NCBI RefSeq assembly: GCF_947507565.1
Contig: NC_089177.1
Location: 1,362,648 to 1,426,647 of the forward strand
Length of the DNA stretch: 64,000 nt
Direction: 5' to 3'
Origin: Oscarella lobularis
Taxonomy: Eukaryota; Porifera; Homoscleromorpha; Homosclerophorida; Oscarellidae
Both the position numbers and the translations under genes were made by a program. Positions 24,201 through 34,800 of this stretch are shown here, in pieces. The notes under the pieces were generated by a model that saw nothing but the letters and a program-made list of their open reading frames with translations, was not told the origin of the DNA and made no database searches. Each line of letters opens with the position of its first letter. Positions within the stretch are counted from its first letter, which is position 1.

Positions 24201-25032
24201 AAAAGACAGACACATTTCTACATTGGTCTTGAATAGATAACGTCAGTGTGTACGGTAAAAAGTTTTGTTAGTGTATCTCAATTAATAGCGCCGTTAGAGA
24301 GAAAGTTTCGAACTTAATGGAATAGGCCAATTCTAGTAAACTCACGTGTCTGGCAAGGATCGTCAGTTGGACAGTCAAACGAAGACGTTGTCGCAAAACA
24401 AACTGCAAAAAACAACGACAATTGACTATTGGCCTTAAGCGATTGCTACAACGAAGTCAAAGTGCTGGGTGCCTAAGTATTGATCAACTCCAGTTTGCCT
24501 ACAAGACCAAACAAACGAATCGTGGTCTTTTCAATGTATTTTTAGAAATGGTGCAGATGCACGACCAATACTGTATAGTCCGTAAATAGCGCCCAACGTT
24601 CGGCCCAATGGATGCAGTGCAAAAGACCGGGTTCTGCGTGTGTATTGCGAGCACGACAGGAAGACAAGGGAAGTCACCAACGTTGCTGGGTGCTACGTTG
24701 CCATGCAAAGCGGAAATCCGCCTTTTTGCATCGTGGAGATCTCCTCCGTGCACGTTCGTGTCCTTGACCCCTCACGGAGTCTCTAGAAGTGAGCAAGTTT
24801 GAACTGGGTCTGTCGAAAAGCCTAATGCACGATACAATGATAGGTATCTTTAGCCAAAATAATGTCGGCACATAAAGACTCCTACGTTAGAGCAAGAGTA
24901 GGAGATGCACCTTCTATTATGGATAACCGAGCGAGCACTTACGTCGAGAGTTACTGTTTTTAGGTCATCGCTATGAAATTGAGCTGCAAGTGCGCTATAC
25001 GTACCGTAGACAAGAAGAAAAGTGGATAGCAT
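5170..25032 (-). CDS. Giant VWDE-like mosaic extracellular protein (D8C-VWFD-EGF-DOMON-CCP-cadherin-like), more than 60 exons
   Basis: The ATG at 25032 opens a hydrophobic leader. Exons continue in consistent phase to a stop at 5170, giving an estimated 4,700-4,900 residues. N-terminal exons (25005-25032, 24346-24402, 23806-24189, 23376-23635, 23238-23324, 22820-23176, 22596-22669, 22459-22537, 22058-22281, 21688-21954, 21149-21638, 20672-21085, 20379-20615, 20214-20328, 19515-20039, 18776-19456) give signal peptide, D8C, Ig-like segment, VWFD, EGFs and a DOMON-CCP exon. Three tandem CCP/cadherin-like/EGF modules follow, then a second DOMON-CCP and a final cadherin-like module. The first third matches the order of vertebrate VWDE; the rest is a lineage-specific addition. 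No transmembrane segment is visible at the C-terminus, so a secreted matrix or aggregation protein is likely. Two adjacent genes cannot be excluded, but phase and splice signals join across every block. Confidence 0.75.
6348..9123 (-). other. Final cadherin-like module of the giant gene
   Basis: Exons follow the same order as in the tandem modules but are strongly diverged: 8996-9123, 8878-8940 ([11 protein letters not shown], the equivalent of GWKSVIV), 8712-8815, then exons around 8650, 8450, 8280, 7950, 7750, 7560, 7350, 7190 and 7060, and 6348-6961 ([10 protein letters not shown]). Corresponding exon lengths match where checked (63 and 104 nt). Intron borders inside 7000-8600 were read only approximately. 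Confidence 0.65.
9194..10161 (-). other. Second DOMON-CCP exon and following CCP exon
   Basis: Exon 9511-10161 repeats the DOMON ([14 protein letters not shown]) plus CCP ([17 protein letters not shown]) layout of 18776-19456. Exon 9194-9358 is a further CCP ([23 protein letters not shown]). Both join in phase 1. Sequence similarity to the first copy is low, so this duplication is much older than modules 2 and 3. Confidence 0.7.
10218..13036 (-). repeat. Tandem module 3 (CCP, cadherin-like, EGF)
   Basis: Third copy of the 14-exon block; the CCP exon starts at 13036 and the EGF exon ends at 10218. Long stretches, such as 11148-11577 against 13967-14426, are almost base-identical to module 2, including introns. 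Its EGF exon joins not to another CCP but to the second DOMON exon (10161), again in phase 1. Confidence 0.85.
13092..15875 (-). repeat. Tandem module 2 (CCP, cadherin-like, EGF)
   Basis: This has the same exon order as module 1, displaced by about 2.84 kb. The CCP exon is 15690-15875 and the EGF exon ends at 13092. It is nearly identical to module 3 in exons and introns alike, which indicates a recent duplication or ongoing conversion. The entry exon joins in phase 1 to the EGF exon of module 1, with no DOMON between. Confidence 0.85.
15927..18715 (-). repeat. Tandem module 1: CCP, cadherin-like segments, EGF (14 exons, 693 codons)
   Basis: Exons: 18530-18715 (CCP, closing YPYPDCK), 18335-18465, 18226-18288, 18074-18177, 17923-18024, 17756-17865, 17618-17702, 17463-17568, 17229-17401, 17023-17169, 16838-16967, 16680-16783, 16563-16620 and 15927-16506 (ends in [14 protein letters not shown]). 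They sum to 2,079 nt, an exact multiple of three, beginning and ending in phase 1. Cadherin-like segments show [17 protein letters not shown] and PVNDAPIL. This is the most diverged of the three tandem copies. Confidence 0.85.
18776..19456 (-). other. DOMON plus CCP/sushi exon (first copy)
   Basis: A single 681-nt, phase 1-1 exon. Its first two-thirds fits a DOMON domain (SRWLYN start, [15 protein letters not shown]), a fold that binds haem or sugar in characterised relatives. Its last third is a CCP module ([20 protein letters not shown]). The second copy at 9511-10161 has the same order, which supports a DOMON-CCP building block. Confidence 0.75.
19515..21638 (-). other. VWDE-like linker, EGF and Cys-rich exons of the giant gene
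   Basis: Exon 21149-21638 is an acidic linker with an FCSC motif. Exon 20672-21085 has a compact EGF ([19 protein letters not shown]). Exon 20379-20615 is an IPT-like or VWDE-specific segment ending [10 protein letters not shown]. Exon 20214-20328 has the CLIRGHCF and WCQQC pattern also seen in VWDE. Exon 19515-20039 has a cadherin-like stretch followed by three EGF repeats, the last [16 protein letters not shown]. All of it is extracellular by context. Confidence 0.7.
21688..22669 (-). other. VWFD domain of the giant gene (four exons)
   Basis: Exons 22596-22669, 22459-22537, 22058-22281 and 21688-21954 together give a von Willebrand factor D domain. It opens with [14 protein letters not shown], continues with [10 protein letters not shown] and [12 protein letters not shown], and closes with [13 protein letters not shown], the Ca-binding GLCGNFNGD-type motif of the family. 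Exon phases 2-0-2-2 join in frame. The following exon (21149-21638) starts in frame with the VWFD tail and carries an acidic linker. Confidence 0.85.
23806..25032 (-). other. Signal peptide and D8C domain of the giant gene
   Basis: Exon 1 (25005-25032) encodes a hydrophobic start, [10 protein letters not shown]. Exon 3 (23806-24189) contains the D8C pattern known from uromodulin, GP2, OIT3 and VWDE: a GWYRF motif, then [13 protein letters not shown], a CC pair, and a closing AYC. Eight or more cysteines are spaced as expected. In the relatives this module is extracellular and disulphide-bonded. Its position right after the signal peptide is the same as in VWDE. Confidence 0.8.
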
Positions 25033-26049
25033 GCCGATTTATCCACGAATTTGCGTCAGGAATTGACGGTGCGCTGAAACAATGAGCCTTTACCGTCGTG
25101 TCTGGAGGCTATGTCTGCTTCAGATCCTTGGCTAATCTGATATAGCACGTAAGCAGATGCAGAAATTAAGAAAATTGAAATTTAGTGAAACAGAAAGCGG
25201 ACCTCACATCCTGAGAAACACGGAAGTGTGGCAAACGTCCGGGTGTAGCAAAGGTCTCGTAAAGTAGCGTATTTTTAGAGCCCGTGCTTTTGTGATGCAG
25301 TCACGTACAATAGCAAACTTAGGATGGCTTCACCAAATGCCAACCTAAAAATCAAAACGCGTGACCATATACGTATTTAGGGGCTAGGGCTAGAACACTC
25401 TTACGAGCACGCCGCCACAGGGTAGCAATGTGTATGGCAGATGTCATGCATTACATTTGGCACCGTGTCTTACCTTAGCATCCTGCATTCCGAATCTGCA
25501 TCTGCCACTGACTTGCAGGAAGCACACTCGACAGGAAACGCAAAGCTAACCTATGCAATGCAACCAGTAAAGCGAATTCGCGTGAGGCTGTCCGTACGTG
25601 TTTCGGAACGATCACATTTTCGCGAGTGCTTTTCAGAGAGAGAGAGAACGACTCTTGCGAGAATTCAGCGCTCACAGACCATAATTGATGGGGCTTCCTT
25701 GAATTCTTCGAGCAAGTGCCCGCGGCCTTACATCTAACGTTTCGTTTGTATTTATTCATAACCGAACTTCGCTCCCCACCGTGGGCTCCTGCGTATCTTT
25801 CCGCGCGTGCCACGGCATATCCGCCTTCTTTCTATAAGCACGCTATAACAAGTTTACTTCCAAGGATTCCGAGTTGCACTCACCCGCGAAATTGTGACCG
25901 CGAACCGAGCCTCGATGCGTTGACGTGACAAGGTTCCTCGCGCATGGCGATGATTGCTTTTTGGCGTGCATTGATCATAATTTTAGTCGGCGATTGGATT
26001 GCGATTCCCTGTACGGCGTACGCCTTTGACAACGTCGCCTTTGTCTTCC
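25033..26049. other. Upstream region of the giant gene
   Basis: About 1 kb without a supportable gene. Short ORFs on both strands at 25441-25928 overlap each other and lack exon-like features. The promoter of the giant gene should lie here, but I recognise no clear TATA box. Confidence 0.4.
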
Positions 26050-26960
26050 CAGGGGGGGTTGATCGTTAGCGCACTAGGCAGCCACGCCCTTTCTAAAAGT
26101 TCGTTTTTCTGCGCTTCACGATTCTTTCTGTGCCACCTAAACATAATGGTAAGTTTCTTTGGCCAATAGAAATGGTTCAAGATTAATTCCAATGCTTGCG
26201 TGCGCTTTTTGCGGGACTTCGTCGTCCGTGTCTAAAACAGCTCTGTGACCTTCGTTGCGTTTTGCTATGAGATTTTGGTCCATCGCAATCTTTGCTTTAG
26301 GCTTCCATAAGGCCTGCCATAGCTCGTGGCGCCGAATTTGCTCTGTCCTTTACGAACATTCGGTCCGCTTTAGGCGATGGCCTCAGCAAATGCTCTAAGC
26401 CGTGTTCGTTAGGCCAGCCCTGAGTGAGAGTGTCGCAGAGAGCTTAAGATCTTCCTCCTGCATCCAGGGCTTCCAAGCAAATTGTCTCTTTCTAAGTTCT
26501 TTGACGGGGCGTGGTACGTCTCGAAGCTGCCTTGTAGCGCTTTCCGCAGTTTGACGCCGTTGTTTGGAAGACAGGGTGAAGCCGGTAGGCGTTAGTTCTA
26601 CGCGATTACGCTTCATCCGCGCGACTCTAGCGGCAACCTGAGCTTCGATAGATGCCATATCGCCTACATTCTGTATGAAAAATGCAAAAGGAAAGGCGCC
26701 ACGAGTCACGGCGTAAAGCGTCATGGTATAACGAAGCTGAATTCTCACGGAGATCTAAAAGCTTCAATGGAAATCGCGAGAACGGAGGCGTTTTTGCGGT
26801 TGGTTGTGTTCGATAGCAGACAAGTCTGTGGCCGACATCAGTGGCCACCTTGTCGACAACGATCACATACACGCACTAAAAATAATAGGCGACTGCGGAA
26901 AAACGTTCGCTTTTGGACGAGGTTACCGAAGCCTAGTGCGCTAACGATCAACCCCCCCTG
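26050..26960. mobile_element. hAT-like MITE, 911 bp, with target-site duplication
   Basis: The left end reads CAGGGGGGGTTGATCG and the right end is its exact inverted copy. The terminal inverted repeat extends about 30 bases, to GCACTAGGC, without mismatch. Direct copies of TTGTCTTCC (26041-26049 and 26961-26969) flank it; an 8-bp duplication plus one chance base would fit hAT, which also uses CAG...CTG ends. The interior has no transposase. One 117-codon minus frame (26395-26748), rich in Arg and Gln, is unassigned and may be a captured fragment or chance. Confidence 0.85.
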
Positions 26961-27361
26961 TTGTCTTCCGCTAATCTCAATACCGTGCGCTAACAGCTTT
27001 TCGTCCGCAAGGTAGAGCTGCTCGACATTGCAGCATCTACAAGTATGATGGAAGGGCTTCAAGCGGAGACACGAGACACAGAGGCATGCGCGAAGCGTTC
27101 AGTTTTTGGGGTCTCGGGTTGTCGCTTTTTTTCTTGACTTGCTCCACTTCGTTTCGAAGAGCATTTATTCAGTCTGAAGGTGATATGCCACGATCGTGAC
27201 CACTTTTGACGCGCTCAAAACTCTCATTTTCACATTTATGTCAAATGCAGCATGAATGCAGTTCCTCTAAAATCTGATCAACGAGTCTATTGATGGAATT
27301 TTGAGACAAACAAATAAGAAAGAACTTTTAGTAAGTCACTTCATCGCAAGACAAAGTTCAT
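26961..27361. other. Intergenic stretch right of the MITE
   Basis: The only recognisable feature is the right-hand target-site copy TTGTCTTCC at its start. The rest is the 3' flank of the minus-strand gene that ends at 27362. Confidence 0.4.
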
Positions 27362-30300
27362 TTAGGCCACTTCAAGAATTGAGAATTGCACATCGTAAAA
27401 GGCGTTATGGTGGTAAAGTGAATCGCCGCTATCCATGCTCACTGTAATGCTATGGAGACCGACCGATAGTCTAGGCGTTTGAAAAGGAGAATTGACATTT
27501 GCCTGAACATCTCCCATAGCACAGCTACCACCACCACCACCACCGGGCGAACTTGCAGAAATTACTGTTCCGCTATTGACTGATATAGTCATGAGTTCAA
27601 AGCCAGAAGATACAGTCTCTCCTTTGCCCGACCAAGATATAATTAAAAAGCTTTCTGCCAACAAAGAAAAACTAGTTTTAGCTTGTCCTCTTTGAGCGTT
27701 AGAGTTTGAATCGTTTCCGCAGCCAGAGGAATTTTCAAAAAAAAATTTTAACCTTGTCCCCGCATTAAAAACCCTCCACGGCGAGAACGACACTGCACTT
27801 GGATCATTGTAATTTCTTTCAGCACCACCGTGGCCTCCCAAAATAAACCCAGAGTCCGAAAAAAACCACTGAAACGCAGCTTCGCCTAAACAGCTCGCGT
27901 AAATTCAAGGATTCAATGCCATTCGTACAGTATATAGACTAACCTGTGAATGACACGACGACGTCGATGTTAAACGTAGATTTTATGTGTCCGCAATTGC
28001 AAGCAGCTTCAGTCTGCAAAGGATCTGTTTGAATCTTTTCCTCAACATCAAGTCTAATGCTAAAATGCTTCGTGCTGCCAGGTGTCTTTACAGCGCTTGC
28101 TGTATTCGATAGCAGAATATTCCCAGAAGTATCGAGATGAAACTCGGGTGATAAATTGTTACCAGAGTACGTTTTGATACCATAGCGGAGGCGGTGAATA
28201 TGACACCTATTCGACAGCCTGCGACGTAATGCTGCGGTGATGTCCACCACCGCTGAGAAGGGAGGCGTTTCAGCTTGAACAAAAAGAGGCAATGAAATAG
28301 TCTCTGGGGACACTTGAAAACAACTGCAAGTGCAGGTTAACAATTTCACGTCGCACACCAGCGTAGTTGACGTCTTCTGTTGATCGCATGTTGCTGCATC
28401 TCCTTTTCCTTGAATAAGTACAGGATTGCTAAAGTAACCGTCATCTTCAGCTGCAGAAAATATCTCAGCCTGCCCGTCTTTTTTGAAGTCAAAACATACG
28501 CCTTTGTTTGTTGTTTTCTTTCGGTCTGTAAAGAAAAAGTCTTTTCCGGTTAGAACAATGTCAATTCCTATAGGCCGCTGTAGACTATCATCTAATGCCA
28601 GCACAGTAACGCAGTGCTTATCGTACCACGGCCTATCGCAATTCCACCAGCTAAAATGAGACGCATTGTATACCCATACCAGAGCCCCGTCGATTTCTTT
28701 TACAATACCAAAACCCTCTTGAAGCCAAAGACCTTGTGACTCATTGAAGTACCACGCTTCGATCTTGTCACCGGCGGAAGCTTGAACGTTCATACTCAGT
28801 GGAAGTTGCAGTTGAACCGGTTTCTTAAGCGAAATTTCGTTTCCAGACACCGCATCTGTTAGGGTAATTTCTGCAAGAGCAAGACTGTTTAGATTCGCTT
28901 GATTTTCTGTCTCGTTTTCAGGAAGGGCTACGAGATCTGGAACACCCACCAAACTGTCAGTTGGATCGATTCCGGTGAATGAAATTAGTACCGTGGCGTT
29001 TTCTGACGCTTCTAAAGAATCCGGAAGAAATATGGCCTTATACGAAAGTGAACTGTTTCCGCTGGATGCAGCGCTGGCGTTGGAACTCACAGCAAAGCTC
29101 TCAGCTTGCACACTGTACGTAAAAGAAATCGGATCAGCACGCTTTCTCAGAAATAGCGTTACATGATTTTCTACAAAAAGCCGGTTGGGCAAATAAAACA
29201 TTTTCTTTTAATTATCGATGTAGAACGCTACCTATGTCCGGCACAGGCTTAGCAACGAGAGAATTTGAAGCGTAGCCTTCAAGACCAACAACGACAGTGA
29301 CAGTTCGAGAACGAGGAACGTCAAACTGAACTGATGAGTTGTCATTAGCAGATGCATTTTTGTTCAACAGAACGGTTCCGTTGGCTTCGTCTAAAAAGAC
29401 GACTTTTGCTGAAAATCCCGCTAAAGCCTCGAGAGAATCAGCGTCAGCAGCATGAACAGTAACAATGTCGCTGCTTTCTGAGAAAGAAAAAAGCTAATGA
29501 ATACACTAAAGTCGTAGAAGTTTTGGAGGCAGAAATGTTACTGTTAGTAACGCAAGTTATGCCGTCGCCATCTAAGCCGTCGGGACAATGATCACATGTA
29601 AACGTTCCGTTTTCCATGTCGGTGCAAGATACTCCAGGAAAGCATGGCGACAAGTCACAACCAGAGCCTATTACTGTAAAACAGATGAAACTGCAGTCCT
29701 CTGGTAAATTAATAAAATTACGTACAATTTTCGCAAAATTGTCCACTAAATAATTTAGCGCAGTGACAGCAAATACCGTTGCTTGAATTGCACGTGAAAT
29801 TGTTAAAACTGCATCTTCCGTTATTTTGGCAAGGAGATGGATTGCACGGATCTGCAATTTTAATCAATTACATAAAATCCATCTTTTCTATACAAACATG
29901 GGTACCTTCAATTCTTCGTATTGTAACCGAGACAACGGTGCCTGTAGTGTTTGCAGCATCAGATTCTGAGCGATTATTAACGAATGGCAAACAGTTTGTT
30001 GAGAAATAATTTAGATCTCCAGCTGCCCACAGAGCAACCGTGTTCACCAAGCATTGGCATTCATCGCACGACTCACTATAAAACAGCCTTATTTTTCTTT
30101 CACTAAGGCGCATAGAAACTGGCTACTGTACAGATGTGCAAAGCTGTTGACGTTAGATTCAGTAACGCTGTGTAGGCGCAGTGGTTGATTTTCAGATTGG
30201 TGGCAACTATCAAAGTAATACGGAAGTCGCAAGGTGACTTGGGCAATAGTGTGAAAGCTTACTAGACTGCCGCATTTTGAATTCCAAAATCAAACACGTT

Positions 30301-30837
30301 TCTGAAACACGCGAACCCGTTTATAGCATGCGTTGAAACGCTTTATTACATGTACCCAGAAGAGAAATCTTGAAGACTGCAGTCATCGCCAGTTCTCGAG
30401 CTGGGACCAGTTATATATGAGGGAGCAGGGTGCATGATCGATAAATTACTTTCTGCTGTGACCTTGGACCGCAGCTACAGCGCTGAAAGACAAAGGACAT
30501 CCAAGAACGTTCCTACGTACGAATTAAAGGGATCGAGGTAGATAAAACGCGGACTTCCCGTATACCAGTTGGTAGCTTCCGGATCTAGTTCCTGGTCGCG
30601 CCACTTCATCCTGTCGACGCACAATGCAGACGCTTCAGCTTGAGGAAATCTAGAAGGTACAGGCTAGTCTACGAGAGATACCTGGTGCCTTCCCACTTAC
30701 ACTTTTTTCCCTGTCGTAATTCCGTTGAACGAACAAACAACCAAAACGTCTTCGCAAGAGCAGTCTGCACTGCCTTTTGCCACCAAGTACGCTAAAGTGC
30801 AAAAGATTGCAACGAGTTGAAAAAGCATCGTACGCAT
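27362..30837 (-). CDS. Multi-EGF extracellular protein with FAM171/CILP-like ectodomain (complete paralogue)
   Basis: Exons: 30701-30837 (signal peptide from ATG at 30837, then Cys-rich LVVCSF), 30566-30649, a 33-nt exon 30450-30482, 29906-30075, 29726-29851 (EGF), 29542-29667 (thrombospondin-like EGF, CFPGVSC), 29232-29477, 27944-29141 and 27362-27885. The long exon has the HFSWWNCD ectodomain, followed by a Cys-rich segment and a beta-rich stretch. The last exon contains a Gly-rich run, GGGGGG, encoded at about 27527-27544. No clear transmembrane helix is seen, so it is probably secreted. It is the intact counterpart of the gene at 830-3400. FAM171/CILP resemblance is from memory; function unknown. 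Confidence 0.7.
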
Positions 30838-30890
30838 CCGAAAACGTCCGCTCTCACAAAGTGAAAGTGAGAAGAGCTACGCATGCACAG

Positions 30891-30899
30891 CCTTATATA
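30891..30899 (-). promoter_or_regulatory. TATA box of the 27362-30837 gene
   Basis: On the minus strand the sequence reads TATATAAGG, 54 bases upstream of the ATG at 30837. This leaves room for a start site about 30 bases downstream and a short leader. Confidence 0.6.
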
Positions 30900-30935
30900 C
30901 ACACAAGGACGACGTACGCCACAGCTACGCAGGGA

Positions 30936-31307
30936 AGCAATGCGATGCATAGTGAAAATAGAGTCGCTAAGATCTAAGAAATTCTTTCAGGTTTCCTACT
31001 AATGCTGTTAGTTGGCTGCCTTGAGGAAGTTAGCCCCTAGTAGCGACTCACTGGTGTCTGAATCACTGGCCGCCATCAAGGCCAATCGGGAGGAGAAGGG
31101 AATAGGAGAGGAAGGAACGCAGATCAAACCTCAGAGTAATCAAAATTGAGAAGAGCCACCCACAAGGATAAAACGCTATCTATTCTATCTATATCTCTAT
31201 ACCTTCAGAGATGCAATGAGATGCACATTGAAAATAGGACCGCTAAGTTCTAAGAAAGAGGCTGCAGGCTTCCTATTAGTACCGTCAATAGGATCTAGGA
31301 AGTTACA
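30936..31307. repeat. Diverged direct repeat pair, about 95 bp each
   Basis: Bases 30936-31032 and 31213-31307 align in the same orientation (GCAATGCGATGCATAGTGAA versus GCAATGAGATGCACATTGAA, then shared CGCTAAG, TTCCTA and GAGGAAGTTA-like blocks). Identity is roughly 75-80% by eye. They lie just upstream of the TATA box of the minus-strand gene, so an old promoter-region duplication or a decayed repeat family is possible. Confidence 0.5.
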
Positions 31308-31829
31308 TCACAGACAAGCCGTGGGTAGACACTAAGAACTCACCTGAGGCTAGGAGAACAAATGTTCGTTTTTCGCACTCTGCTGCGAATAAACGACCGG
31401 TTCAGCCGCTCGTTGTCCCTTCCTTTCACCACCGTACATTCACCAGTATCACAACCTTTCCGTCCTACTTTAACGCGCGTTAGAAGCAGTCGTCTTTCCT
31501 GTACACTGTACTGGCTGGTACTGGGCTAGGGACCGCTCCAAGCAGCTAGCATTTATGCTTTGGGCTTCTAATAGGTAAACTCACCGATGGATAAAGCTTA
31601 GGAGAGACCCATCCGAAACCACGCCTTAGAGCAATGGATTCGAGAGAGCTGTAACTGCCCCGTCTTTCAAGATAGAAAGCTGAGTCTCTAGTGTAAGCAT
31701 CGATACTACTGTGAGGCTCTGTGAGGCCAAATTCCCTGAGCGTACGCTAGAATAGATAGGCTAGGATAGGATAGTCCCAATGACATGCCAGAAGACGTGC
31801 ATTAGACACAAAGACAGTAAAAACGTTAG
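31308..31829. other. Intergenic stretch
   Basis: This lies between the promoter of the 27362-30837 gene and the 3' end of the MYND gene. No reading frame, tRNA or structured repeat was recognised. Confidence 0.4.
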
Positions 31830-34800
31830 TTAGGGCATACAGCTAGACTTGTGTTTTTTCCAACCGGCTTTCTGGCAGTCTTTACTGCAAAACCAGGCGG
31901 TTTTGCATCGACCACAGGCTTTAAGATTTTCTGTAGTTGAGCACGAGAAACATTTGTTTGTACTTGCAGAACTTGGCGATGGGATACCGTTTCCTTGTCT
32001 CCACTGATTGAGTTGACGAGAAAAGTCTGATTGTTCAGTGTTTGGTGTAGTTTGTCCGAACTTGTGTTCCTCAGGGTAAAGAGGTATAAAGAAACTTCTT
32101 TTGAGGAAAACTCTTTGCACTTTTTTAGGAGCAGTATTGACTATTCTCTCAGCATTTTTCTTCAGCTGTTGTCTAAGAAAATCGATTTCCTCGTTTATGC
32201 CTCTGTTGGTATGGCACAATATGTCTGGGCGGATTGTGAGGTACGATTGAAAATGATCTACGTCTGGCGTAGCATCTCCATCACTGCACAGGTACCAAAA
32301 TTCAATTATTGGTATTCCTCTTGGGCTAGCGAGAAGACGGGACGAGTGACCAATAATGCCTTTTTCCAGAGAGCTGATAAGGTGAAAGTGTTTGTATCCA
32401 TCTCTGCTGATTTTGAAAATGTCTCTTTTTGCCAGGGTTTTGTCTGTAAAAGCGGAAAACATTTCCGCGATGGTTAGTCTGGCGTCGTAGTAGCAACTGT
32501 GTCCCATGGCGTAGATGCCGGCCTGTTGCTGAGACAACTCCATGACTGTAAACATGGCCTGATTTGCGCCGAATGGTTTGTTTGGCCAGTTGCGTAAGGT
32601 GTCCAAATTAAGGAGTTGTCGGTTTGGCTTCAGGGCGTTCTTCGGCTTAGTAACTGTCAGGCGAATGGTTCTCTCACTTATTTGTGATTTGTAAATAATA
32701 TCATTCTGCTCGTGACAGTGATTTGGTAGAGTAATTCGCAGTGAAGTGTTTTTGAGAATAAGCGTCAACTCACAAGGGTTCTCTCCGGGTTTCAGGCGTA
32801 CTTTCACTTTATCTGATATTGCCAGCGTTGTTGTTACAAAAATCAAAAACTGTGTTTTTGTTTCATGAACCTGCGTTATTGATAGATCGTCTTGCTCTTT
32901 CGCAGGGTTAAAGCTCGTTTTTGGTAGGTTCTCGTTCATTGTCAAAATATTGAGAATTGTGCTCTTCTTTTCTTTTAGCTGCCGTAGTTTGAATTTGGAT
33001 ACGTCAACGGGTTCGAAGACTAGCCAACCAGTCATCAAATCAATAACTATGATGCTGTAGGCAGTCTTTGGGTAGACCAATTTATTGGGAAGTCGAACTT
33101 CTAATTCCACGACGGGAAACAGAGAAATGGTGTAACTGTCAATAAACTGCACTCTTTGCCAGTTTTTAGTGATCCATGTTTTAGCGTTGAAATCAGGGGC
33201 AAACATGGCTCGCCGTTCGCTTTCTACGAGGCCGTGAATAAGGACGCCACCTGTCACTGGACAGGGTAGTGACTGTTTTCTTTGCTGAAGAGGGGTGAAG
33301 AAGAGGGACGACTTCTGTTGTGCACCTTTAGAAAAGATCGGATGTAGTGGTTCGTTTGGTTGCATTTCAACAGGATACATTTGATTGGCAATATTTTGGA
33401 CGTCGAAACTCAGCACTTGCAATCTCAAATTTGACGTCACTTTTTTGTATAGATAATTGAGAAGATTCTGCGGGTTTTTCATTTGCCTAGTAGCACACAG
33501 CAATATCGTCATCATTGCTGGTATTGTGCACAAGCCGGAATGAGGATAAAATCCTTCATCAAAGTGGAAGTTGGGAAAGGCTTGAACGTACGCTGTGCAC
33601 AGCGTTTCTAACATATTATCAATCATTTGTCTGAACACGCAAGAAGAGCTGTCCGGCAGTAAGTCCACTTTGCACGGGTATGTCGTCCCACAATTGGCGG
33701 GCGTCCACTTAAATTTAATTCCCGTTAGGTACACCTTTTTGTGGAGTCTTCCCAGTTCTGTTTTGAAGTCAAGGCAGCTTTCAAAAGGTAGCGTGCACTT
33801 AAGTTGAAGTACTGTAGGAAGAATTGAATACGGAATCCACAAGGAATTATCTAGAATATCACTGACGCTGTCGTACACTTGTGGACTCTTGACAGTCTCT
33901 GTCCAGATTGTGCTATTGCGTTCCTGCCTGTTGATACGAAGAGCTGCCAGGACGAGTAGCGCTGCCATGCCTGTGTGGTCTAGCACGTTGGACGTGTCTA
34001 TGGCATGGAATCGGACATTGCTTTCAAGCCGAGTTGCTAAGTAGGCACTGCAGTCGCCAATGTCAAAGTAAACTGAAACGCGATGATGTGATACCTCTGT
34101 AGCAAACCTCACTAAAAGTCTCTTGACAGTTTTGTGAAGAGCGTTGTATAGCGAATGAGTTTCGGCTGGAAGATAGTCACCTGGTTCGGACGCATTGTGA
34201 TAGGTAATAAACGGATTGGACGTTATTTGAGGCAGCTGTTTCGATTGGGGATCACGCATGGTAGTATTTAGGCAGCGTCGGTTGCCGGGACGACGCATCG
34301 TTCCGTTCCGAAGATAGTGAGTAAGCTCGTCTTTCAGTCGTGGAGTTGGAGTTAGTTCCATAGCATACATGAAGCCCTCAGTGACATACGTAAATTCCTG
34401 GTCTCTGACTCCACGTCCAGACTCGTCCACAAGCGTATGCCACGGTACCGTCTTTGTCTTTCTGAATGCTTCTGCTGAGGAAAGAGTTTCGGTCGTGGAG
34501 AGCCATACAGCCCAGGCTTTCTTTATTTCCCAAAGGTGATGCTGCTCCGGAACGGTCATGAAACACTCGTCCCCCGATCCGGTAAACTCCTCCAAATGCT
34601 GAGTCAGCATGACGTCAAGGATTTTCCGTTTGTCTTCGTTTAGAGCGAGATCCGCCCATAAGCTGAGAAACAGGTCGACGTGCTCGTCAAGTTCTTTGTC
34701 ACTCTTACGCAGAGGTGTTTGAGCGGCCAGTTGAAGCATGAGAATGTTCTTTGCAATGATGGCCGGATTTATGTCGTTTACGTACATCTGAAGCTTTCGC

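Noticed and set aside
26395-26748. 117-codon frame inside the MITE considered as a transposase
   Set aside because: It is too short and lacks hAT dimerisation or catalytic motifs. It may be a captured fragment or chance.
830-30837. Both EGF paralogues read as 5' and 3' parts of the giant gene
   Set aside because: Each has its own signal peptide and start, and the giant gene has its own start and stop between them.
31308-31829. Possible tRNA or other structured RNA genes in the spacers
   Set aside because: No cloverleaf with A and B box motifs was found here or in the other spacers by eye.
32031-32477. 148-codon plus-strand ORF
   Set aside because: It lies entirely antisense to the MYND gene and has no recognisable features.
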